Assembly (NCBI GenBank): GCA_035390885.1
Contig: DAOOUW010000003.1
Location: 15,197-79,196, forward strand
Direction: 5' to 3'
Length of the DNA: 64,000 bases
Source: JAOAFT01 sp035390885
GTDB lineage: Bacteria; Bacteroidota; Ignavibacteria; UBA10030
The translations under genes were made by a program, and so were the position numbers. Every line of letters begins with the position of its first letter. Within the stretch, counting starts at the first letter, position 1. This document shows positions 9,406 through 16,737 of this stretch, in pieces. Below the pieces are notes generated by a model. That model was not told the DNA's origin. It did no database searches and worked only from the letters and a program-made list of their open reading frames with translations.

Positions 9406-10932
9406 TTAATATATTTTTGGCGCTTCGCTTAACAACCATCGAAACATGGCAACCCCAGCATCCCAGTTTTCATATCCCTCCGGCAATCGCCGATTGTCGA
9501 AATATTCATTATAGAGCCATGGATCGCCAACGGCAACAACACATCCTTTTCCATATCGAGCGGTTGCCATCACTATAATACCATTTGCGGTCAATAATGG
9601 TTTTGCCGGCGGTTGTGTTTTCAACGATGAAACTTCTTTGATAAAAATATGATCGACACCCTTGAACGCAGGATGTTTCGGAAATTTTGTTATCCTTCCC
9701 ATATCATAATTATCGTTCTTCACCATAAAGTTATTATCTTCGTTGAAATGAATTCCGAACTCAGTTGCAAGTTTATTAAGATGCTCGAATTCACAATTCC
9801 CATTATCATTCGCTAACAAAACAAGCCTACCGCCTTGTTCCACCCATCGTTTAATAACTGCAATATCAGCGTCAGAAATTATATGTGGTTCTTTCGTCTC
9901 CTTCGGCGTATCTGGATCAACAATGATGTAAACACTAAAATGCCTTAGCACAGAATCAGTTGGAGGAGATTGTAGCGTGTCGAGATCTGCGCCCAGCCAA
10001 TCGATAACACGACCCAACTGGGAGAATCCACTATTCGTGGTGTCTTCCCAGATATAGTGATATCGCTCAAGTGAATCTTTTCCTTTTACTGGTCTCCATT
10101 CATTATTGAAGTAATAGTCTAAGCCAACTACTTTTCCAGCGCCAACAAACGGTGAAGCTGGAAGCTCGACGAGCTCCTTTGCTAATGGCAATTTAAGTTC
10201 TTTGATCCCATCTACTACAATTTGCGCCATTTGGAAAGCGCCAGTTCTTGTAAAATGCGTATGATCTTTCTTTTTATTCCAATTCCTGAATTGACCATCC
10301 TGAACGCCTGCAAGATATAACGGCCGAGATTTTACTTCGCCTAATCCTCCAACGAGTTCCTTTGATTTTTCAAATACATCGATCAGAGGCGCGTTTTCTT
10401 CAGTGGCAACTTCTTTCATTGCAGCAGGATAATCATAATGCGTTGCTATAAATTCTCCTTTTTCATTAAAATCATGTCGTATAACCGGCGTCAGCAAAAT
10501 AGGAATGGCTTGTTTTTCACGAGACTCTCGAATAAACTTTCTCAGGTTTTCTTTGTAATCTGGTCTCGCTGGCGCATACCGATTTGGGTCTTCCTTCTTT
10601 GCATCGTTATGCCCAAATTGAATAAAGACATAATCGCCAGGCTGCAACTGGTCGTAGATTACCTGCCATCTGCCTTCATCAATAAAACTTTTTGTACTCC
10701 TGCCATTGCGTGCATGGTTGTACACGGTAACGTTCTTAGAAAAAAACATCGGGAATATCTGTCCCCATCCATGCTCTGGATTATCAACTAATGGTTTGTC
10801 AGCCATCGTTGAATCGCCGATAAGGAATATACGGATATGATTTTTTTGTGGAGCTTGAGCGACAAACGCACAAAGGAGTGAAATAAGCAGCACGCTGAGG
10901 ATAATTGATTTTATATTCGGTATTCTATTCAT
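9406..10932 (-). CDS. CE12-like rhamnogalacturonan acetylesterase fused to a GATase-like domain
   Basis: The first half is an SGNH esterase of the rhamnogalacturonan acetylesterase type: FLIGDSTMADKP (nucleophile serine), a glycine block in ARNGRSTKSF, QFGHNDAKKE and the DHTHF histidine pair. It should deacetylate pectin side regions. The second half (about residues 270-508) lacks these motifs and looks like an alpha/beta glutamine-amidotransferase-like domain: it contains VIKRWVEQGGRLVLLAND and TARYGKGCVVAVGDPWLYNE. Similar domains occur attached to other pectin enzymes, where their role is unclear. The ATG at 10932 has GGAGG seven bases upstream. The N-terminal hydrophobic stretch fits a signal peptide or anchor. 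Confidence 0.82.
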   Translation of the reverse strand: MNRIPNIKSIILSVLLISLLCAFVAQAPQKNHIRIFLIGDSTMADKPLVDNPEHGWGQIFPMFFSKNVTVYNHARNGRSTKSFIDEGRWQVIYDQLQPGDYVFIQFGHNDAKKEDPNRYAPARPDYKENLRKFIRESREKQAIPILLTPVIRHDFNEKGEFIATHYDYPAAMKEVATEENAPLIDVFEKSKELVGGLGEVKSRPLYLAGVQDGQFRNWNKKKDHTHFTRTGAFQMAQIVVDGIKELKLPLAKELVELPASPFVGAGKVVGLDYYFNNEWRPVKGKDSLERYHYIWEDTTNSGFSQLGRVIDWLGADLDTLQSPPTDSVLRHFSVYIIVDPDTPKETKEPHIISDADIAVIKRWVEQGGRLVLLANDNGNCEFEHLNKLATEFGIHFNEDNNFMVKNDNYDMGRITKFPKHPAFKGVDHIFIKEVSSLKTQPPAKPLLTANGIIVMATARYGKGCVVAVGDPWLYNEYFDNRRLPEGYENWDAGVAMFRWLLSEAPKIY

Positions 10933-10965
10933 AATTTCCTCCAATCTACATTAGTTCTAATTACA

Positions 10966-10993
10966 CAAAACGCACCTCAAAGGGTGCGTTTTG
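10966..10993 (-). terminator. Intrinsic terminator after the small outer-membrane barrel gene
   Basis: Perfect 11-bp stem CAAAACGCACC / GGTGCGTTTTG with a six-base loop, 26 bases past the stop of the gene ending at 11020. On the minus strand the 3' arm ends in TTTTG, a short U-run. It separates the membrane-protein half of the locus from the CE12/GH28/CE8/PL genes, implying two transcripts or attenuated read-through. Confidence 0.7.
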
Positions 10994-11019
10994 AATGGAA
11001 ATATAAATTGAATTTGAGG

Positions 11020-11676
11020 TTAGAAGGTTCCACGGAAACCTACTGTCAATGGAATATAGTAAAGCGTTCCGCCATCTGTGTTGGCGACATCAACGCCAAC
11101 CTGAATAAACATTGCAGAGTTTTCACCGCCAATAATATCAACGCCAACCGCTGCCGTTCCGCAGGCCACATTGCTATTTTTAAATGATGCAACATAGTTT
11201 GAGTTGGCATCTATAAGCACATAAATTTTATCGCTTGCGAGATTCATAATACCAGCGCTGGCGGTAACATAAGGATATACTTTTTCGATTGGTTCATACG
11301 GGAAACGATACCGAGCGCCAACATATGCAGCTACAGTGTTAAATTCAGCATCCTGAACATACGTGCCTGAAGGTAAATGCAATTGCTTTAATACCATACT
11401 TTTATTGATAGAAAATGAGCTATAGCTGACCTTCAAATGTCCTGTCAATTCAGGAAGAAATGCATACTCGAATCCTGCTGTAAGATTGAATCCATTGTTC
11501 CAACAATCATTGAATTTATAAAGCGTTGTCGTGTTAAAATATTTCGACATTGCATTATCGCTGAATGGTACCGATAACCCGCCTCCAAGCGTCAACGATA
11601 CATTTTTAAACGTTGACTGAGAAAACGCGAAGGCAGGAAGAATTATTAACGATAGAAGAATAACTAATTTTCTCAT
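11020..11676 (-). CDS. Small outer-membrane beta-barrel protein
   Basis: A 218-residue exported protein with a clear signal peptide (MRKLVILLSLIILPAFAFSQ) and alternating short strands rich in G, Y and V, ending in an aromatic (VGFRGTF) as usual for BAM-assembled barrels. The pattern resembles eight-stranded OmpW/OmpX-like barrels, but I see no family-specific motif. It follows the larger barrel gene by 60 bases and is closed by a terminator. Its position next to a TonB receptor and a PorV-like gene suggests a role in oligosaccharide passage or T9SS surface assembly; this is inference. Confidence 0.7.
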   Translation of the reverse strand: MRKLVILLSLIILPAFAFSQSTFKNVSLTLGGGLSVPFSDNAMSKYFNTTTLYKFNDCWNNGFNLTAGFEYAFLPELTGHLKVSYSSFSINKSMVLKQLHLPSGTYVQDAEFNTVAAYVGARYRFPYEPIEKVYPYVTASAGIMNLASDKIYVLIDANSNYVASFKNSNVACGTAAVGVDIIGGENSAMFIQVGVDVANTDGGTLYYIPLTVGFRGTF

Positions 11677-11736
11677 AGAATAACTTCCTTCTTAATTAAT
11701 GAAGATCATTTCCCAAACAATTGATATTTATTGTAA

Positions 11737-13323
11737 TCATTCCCAAAAAGTTGGTATTATATACGATACACTTACTATCAAATTCTGAACAATTTTCTTA
11801 TTGACGCTTGCTGAGTTAGACCATGTATCTGTATATCGTCTATCAGAATATTCATACGCAACATTGAGTGTTGCACCAAAACCTGAAACACCTAAACCAA
11901 TGGAGTAAACAGGGTATCGAACACTTTTTCCTCGCAAAGGATTAGTCGCCGGTTGAAATACATCCCCAATCTCACTAACGCCTGCGCGCAGAGACATCCA
12001 TTTTACAGGTGCATACTCTGCACCAATCTTTATTACCGAGTAAGAAAGCCATGGATTGGTATCGGAAACATCGTTATTATAGGTTGCCGACTCATAAGGA
12101 AGTATTTCGTATTCAAATCCAAGGACAATGTTTTTTCTTAAAGCAGCGGAAATACCAATGGAGCCACTAAATGGCAATTTCATCTTATCTTTCCCATGAA
12201 TAGAGGTATTAGTTACCGCATGGGCTGAATCAATCTTGCCATTGTTATATGATGTAATTGTAGAATCTTTCCATAATGTATAAGAATAATCACGTGTAAT
12301 TGTGGTAGGAGGTTTTAAGGTAAATCCAACAGTGAGAAATGGAGATTTATATGTGCTGCTAATGGTAAAATCGTACCCCGAATAGGTTGATTTTCCGACC
12401 TTTCTCCAACTTGTCATTCCGACCTTATCTAATCGAATAGAGCTGTAATAAAATAACGCTCTACCTCTACCCACACACACTTCCTCGTCATCTGTTTCTC
12501 CATCTAGATACATTCCACTTATTCCCACTGAAAATTTTGGCGAAATCTCTATTGAAATTGCGCCGCCATATCCATAGATAGAGCCATTTCTATATTGAGA
12601 ATATTGATACCATTGAACCGGCAATGGTCGTTTTGTTGGTGTTGCAGTAGAATCGGCTGTTGGCAATAAGCTCATTTGCCATTGGCTTATCCCATGCGCA
12701 ACATCAAGAACGTTTGGAGAAAGCGTGTTATTATTTTGGTAAAACCAATTCAAGTTTGCATATTCGACAGCCCCAATTCCAACAACAATGTGATAATTGG
12801 CAAGTTTGAACGGCGCAGTAATAAATGCTTGCAAAGGAAGTGAAACATTCTTCGACCTATCCCAATTTGGCATTATAGTATCAAAAGGCCTTTGAATTGA
12901 ATCTGCTTGAGTCGGTGTTTTCCCTTTTTGGATGAGAGAATCATAATAAGCGCTTGGTCGATCAGGAATTTTTGTCCGATCCAATAACGTTCCATCCAAA
13001 AGCAACATAAATTGTTCATGAGATTGCAATGTACCATAATGCTTTTCTTGCTTTTGATCAATGTACTGTTGATAACCGCCCAGTGAAATTTGCAAACCCT
13101 TGACCGTAGTTAATAATGCCGGGCTTTGAAACATAATCGATGGATCGTTTTGAATTCCAAACAAGATTCCACCAGCTCCACGTGACACTACTGACTGATT
13201 TGTCCTGTAATTCAAACCCTGCATTTGAAGAGCTGTTCCTTCTTGAGCCATTATATCTTCATTGCTTATAAGTATATTGGCCACAATAATTATCAGCGTA
13301 AAAATATAATTATTCCGTTTCAT
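11737..13323 (-). CDS. Outer-membrane transport-like beta-barrel (528 residues)
   Basis: Signal peptide at residues 1-26 (ending DIMAQ), then GALF-type N-terminal sequence with NQSVVSRGAGGILFGIQNDP and many amphipathic strands such as FSVGISGMYLDG and LSVSYII-like endings. Size and strand pattern fit FadL/OmpP1-type or PorV-like barrels. The start overlaps the stop of the upstream PorV/PorQ-family gene as TAATG, a strong sign of coupled translation and joint function. No substrate can be read from the sequence. A paralogous relation with the upstream gene is possible, since both have an early segment about odd or empty reading of 'NPA/SPAL' strand turns. Confidence 0.68.
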   Translation of the reverse strand: MKRNNYIFTLIIIVANILISNEDIMAQEGTALQMQGLNYRTNQSVVSRGAGGILFGIQNDPSIMFQSPALLTTVKGLQISLGGYQQYIDQKQEKHYGTLQSHEQFMLLLDGTLLDRTKIPDRPSAYYDSLIQKGKTPTQADSIQRPFDTIMPNWDRSKNVSLPLQAFITAPFKLANYHIVVGIGAVEYANLNWFYQNNNTLSPNVLDVAHGISQWQMSLLPTADSTATPTKRPLPVQWYQYSQYRNGSIYGYGGAISIEISPKFSVGISGMYLDGETDDEEVCVGRGRALFYYSSIRLDKVGMTSWRKVGKSTYSGYDFTISSTYKSPFLTVGFTLKPPTTITRDYSYTLWKDSTITSYNNGKIDSAHAVTNTSIHGKDKMKLPFSGSIGISAALRKNIVLGFEYEILPYESATYNNDVSDTNPWLSYSVIKIGAEYAPVKWMSLRAGVSEIGDVFQPATNPLRGKSVRYPVYSIGLGVSGFGATLNVAYEYSDRRYTDTWSNSASVNKKIVQNLIVSVSYIIPTFWE

Positions 13324-14351
13324 TAGAATCCCACTCCTAAGCTAATTCGTTGGACATTCCCAAGGTGATACTTTAGACTTGCAAAGCTATAGTCAAACGC
13401 TAAGCGCATACCTCCAATATCTTGCTTCAAACCCAATCCTGCAGTTAATCCTTCTGCATCATAATTGAATTTATACCCGCATCGTAACGCAACAAGCTTT
13501 GAAAATTCATATTCCAAACCTACATGTATTTGTTGATCATAATCATTTGGATGTATGAGGTCGAATTCAACCCCCATTCTATTCTTCTCATTTTTTAACA
13601 ACAACGCATCGGGTCCTATGAAGTTTGCGGCAATTCCTATACGGAAAATCATTGGCGTTGGGTGATTTTCTTTTGCATATTTAATATTTGGACCAAAATT
13701 CTGCACTGATGCTGCAAGTTCTATAGATCGAAACCCAGTTAAATAATGAATACCGTAATCAAATAACACATCTTCACCCCATGTTTTTACCTTAGCAGTA
13801 TCAGAAGCATCACTTACAACTACAATTTCATCCTTATCATAAAGCGATTCTCTTGCATACTTAACGCCAAGGCCAGTTGAAAACTTATCGGTAATCTTGG
13901 TAGCGTAACTGATGCCAACGACGTAACTATAGGGGCGGAACGTCCTCCCGGTTAATCCCGGTGTATTTAAGTCGTTTTTATATGGATCCCCCCATACTGC
14001 TTCCTCAATCTCACCATAATCAATATACTGCAACTGAATACCAAGTGAACCGAAACCTCGGAAGGAGCGTGATATCGACATCGCCCCTTGTTGGGTATCG
14101 AAAATCCATTGGAGATAGGTCATGGACAACTCTGTCCCTTGAGTATAAGCCACGCCAGCGGGGTTCCAAAAGATTGCTTCTGCACCTCTTCCCAAGACAG
14201 TATATGCATCACCCATTGCATTTGCTCTAGCGACAGGCATAACTTTAAAAAACTGCATTGATGTACTGCCAACCTTCTGTGCCATCATACAAGTAGAGGT
14301 AATAATGGTGAGGGCAATAAGTGCGATAAATAATTGTGATCTCTTCTTCAT
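13323..14351 (-). CDS. PorV/PorQ-family outer-membrane protein
   Basis: A 342-residue protein with a signal peptide ending MMAQ. It continues with the PorV/PorQ pattern: QFFKVMPVARANAMGDAY, then GAEAIFWNPAG, the hallmark of this barrel family. PorV shuttles T9SS cargo to the surface in studied Bacteroidota. A local copy beside a T9SS cargo gene (14370-16703) suggests a dedicated shuttle or a paralogue adapted to one substrate. The barrel ends with an aromatic (RISLGVGF). Its stop overlaps the next gene's start (TAATG), and it begins 18 bases after the stop of the cargo gene. Confidence 0.85.
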   Translation of the reverse strand: MKKRSQLFIALIALTIITSTCMMAQKVGSTSMQFFKVMPVARANAMGDAYTVLGRGAEAIFWNPAGVAYTQGTELSMTYLQWIFDTQQGAMSISRSFRGFGSLGIQLQYIDYGEIEEAVWGDPYKNDLNTPGLTGRTFRPYSYVVGISYATKITDKFSTGLGVKYARESLYDKDEIVVVSDASDTAKVKTWGEDVLFDYGIHYLTGFRSIELAASVQNFGPNIKYAKENHPTPMIFRIGIAANFIGPDALLLKNEKNRMGVEFDLIHPNDYDQQIHVGLEYEFSKLVALRCGYKFNYDAEGLTAGLGLKQDIGGMRLAFDYSFASLKYHLGNVQRISLGVGF

Positions 14352-14369
14352 TGCTTTTTCATCCTTCCA

Positions 14370-16703
14370 TCAATGAATAATGACAAACTTACCATGTGCA
14401 CGATCGCCTGTGTCTAGATCTTCAACAACAAAGAAATAGACGCCAGATGCTATACGCTGGTTGTTGCGGGAAATCTGGAACCACTCCGTTGAATAAGTAT
14501 CCGATCGATGCTCTATCGTTCCAACTAATTGTCCACTGTATGAAAATATTCGAATGTTACTTCTCGAAGGCAGTCCATAAAAACATATCTTGTCGTGAAT
14601 ATCTCCCATCTTTGTTGAGCCGCCAAAATTCGATGCAACAATCAAGGGGTTGGGGGCAACATATACTTTACCCAATTTTGAGACCGCGCCTTTTTGTGTT
14701 TCATGATATGTAATATTTGTCCACCCGCTTTTTGTACCTAATGAGTCGACTGTAAGTACTGCATAGTAATAATTTTCACTTATCAGGCTTGAGGTATCTC
14801 GTACTACATAACATCCCGGATAATTAACGTCAATATTATAATATTGTGGAGCACGACGTGTGATACTATCAATAACTTTCCATGGACCGAGTGCATCAGG
14901 AGACTTAAGAACTAAGTAATGACTAAACCCTGAACGTATTCTCCCTTGTACCGCTGTAGAGCTTTCAAAGTCCTCTACTGCTGTTGACCACACAATAATA
15001 TTTTTAAAATCTGCCTGATTATGAACTTCAATTATAGGACTCGGAAGTGGAATATAAGGAATTTGGTATACACCTTTTGCCGGTGATATTTCTGCTTTGT
15101 ATTGTTCTGTATCATATTTTTTATATGGCTGACCAGTATAAATCTGAATAGCACGATCAGCAACCTGACGTAACGAAATTACAGGTTCTGGATCATCTGT
15201 TGAAATCTGTCCTGCCACATACCAGGGTAGTGGATATTTTTTTAAATAAGCGCTTCCCATATAGGGATAGTTTGCATGAATGCCGGGGTAAGTTATTGAA
15301 TCGTACCAACTCACAACTGGCTTGTACCAACCTGTTGACTGCCCGCTTGGCTCTGTAGAAGCTCCACCTGCATCACGGAGCACAGTATCTGCAGCTGTTC
15401 CAGGTCCATAGCCAACCAATTGAGCAATAGCAAACCGTACTGGTACTCCTGGCTTAAATACGTATGGGCCAAATGATGTATAATGGAGAGTAGTTTGTGA
15501 ATAATTACCATTACTCAACGCACGAGGTTTTGCTCGCCCATGCCAATACTTCATAAGTTCTAGATTTTTTGCGGCATCGATTGATGCATAAGGATAATTA
15601 AAATTTGCCCAACTAGTAGAATCAGCTGAACCAGCCTTCATATCGAAGGCTGAGTATGGACGACTCAACGACAAATCTAACATAGCTCCAATTTGAGTGT
15701 CGTAAAGCGCCCGGTTTCTATTTGGAATTTGTTGCGTAACATAAGGCTGACGGAATTTACCAAGTTCGTCCCAAACTCGAGTACTATCGGTTCCGCTATA
15801 TAACGTTCTCCATTGTGGTTGAAGTTGCGTCGTATCATAATGCAAAACCATATATCCAACAGCTTGAGGCGCGTTTAATCCTCCACGATTTCCTTCTGTA
15901 GACCACACATTAAAATACTTTTCTTCCGGGAAACCATTTCTTGTATGGACATAAGATAAATACCGTGTAAAATTATAGCGTGCATAAATTTCTTTTGAAC
16001 GAGTGGTATTTGAACCCTCTTGCCATAATCCACCGTATTTTCTTTCCATCCCAAACGCTGAAGGTGCAATTGCTGCCCCAAAGACAACAAAACCATCAGG
16101 ATATTCAATAGTATCTATATTCACAATTTCATATTCAATAATGACAAACGCATCATAACCACGATACCCCCATGCACGACTTGTCTGTTTTACTTCTAGC
16201 TTCATTGGTTCAATTGTTTGGTATTTTGCAATAATAATCTCTTCAGCTTCATTTGGGTCATAGTTAGGATTTAATGTCCCATCTTCAAGAATTGGATAAT
16301 TCTCTTTACGTGAAATTCCAATGGCTTTAACATATACATCTTCAATCTGGATAGTTCCACCACTTCCATCTCCCATAATACCACATGCTCGGCGCACTTT
16401 TTGTCCATCAATTGTTGCACTTAAAAGAACACCAGCGCCAAACGAATTATGATGTCCCAGATATTCAAAGTTATCCAAAAAGATATTGCCTTCTGAAGGG
16501 GGCCATTCCCACGAAGATGTCTTCTTCGTAATACCTACCTCTTGTGCATTGCTCGCATTGAATGGCCTGCCTATTTCACCGGTATAATACATAGTTTGGC
16601 GTAGTAGGCTTCTTACGTGAGTTTTATATCGTAAGCTCTGTTGTGCAAAAGCTGACATCGCACAAATACTCAATAAAATCATTACTATGTTAATTCTTTT
16701 CAT
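14370..16703 (-). CDS. Large T9SS-exported protein in TonB-receptor operon, function unknown
   Basis: A 777-residue protein with a signal peptide (MKRINIVMILLSICAMSAFAQ) and a C-terminal sorting-like region: VYVAPNPLIV near residue 693, SNIRIFSYSGQLV, and SGVYFFVVED to the end. This is the PNP...SGVYF pattern of T9SS type-A domains, slightly divergent. The body is beta-rich and aromatic, with WEWPPSEGNIFLDNFEYLG near residue 66. I recognise no catalytic motif. It sits 34 bases downstream of the TonB receptor gene and directly before the PorV-like gene, so it may fill the surface-lid or glycan-capture position usually held by SusD. That role is inference only. Confidence 0.72.
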   Translation of the reverse strand: MKRINIVMILLSICAMSAFAQQSLRYKTHVRSLLRQTMYYTGEIGRPFNASNAQEVGITKKTSSWEWPPSEGNIFLDNFEYLGHHNSFGAGVLLSATIDGQKVRRACGIMGDGSGGTIQIEDVYVKAIGISRKENYPILEDGTLNPNYDPNEAEEIIIAKYQTIEPMKLEVKQTSRAWGYRGYDAFVIIEYEIVNIDTIEYPDGFVVFGAAIAPSAFGMERKYGGLWQEGSNTTRSKEIYARYNFTRYLSYVHTRNGFPEEKYFNVWSTEGNRGGLNAPQAVGYMVLHYDTTQLQPQWRTLYSGTDSTRVWDELGKFRQPYVTQQIPNRNRALYDTQIGAMLDLSLSRPYSAFDMKAGSADSTSWANFNYPYASIDAAKNLELMKYWHGRAKPRALSNGNYSQTTLHYTSFGPYVFKPGVPVRFAIAQLVGYGPGTAADTVLRDAGGASTEPSGQSTGWYKPVVSWYDSITYPGIHANYPYMGSAYLKKYPLPWYVAGQISTDDPEPVISLRQVADRAIQIYTGQPYKKYDTEQYKAEISPAKGVYQIPYIPLPSPIIEVHNQADFKNIIVWSTAVEDFESSTAVQGRIRSGFSHYLVLKSPDALGPWKVIDSITRRAPQYYNIDVNYPGCYVVRDTSSLISENYYYAVLTVDSLGTKSGWTNITYHETQKGAVSKLGKVYVAPNPLIVASNFGGSTKMGDIHDKICFYGLPSRSNIRIFSYSGQLVGTIEHRSDTYSTEWFQISRNNQRIASGVYFFVVEDLDTGDRAHGKFVIIH

Positions 16704-16737
16704 ATCCTTATCCTACATAAATTATTTTATAGAACTG

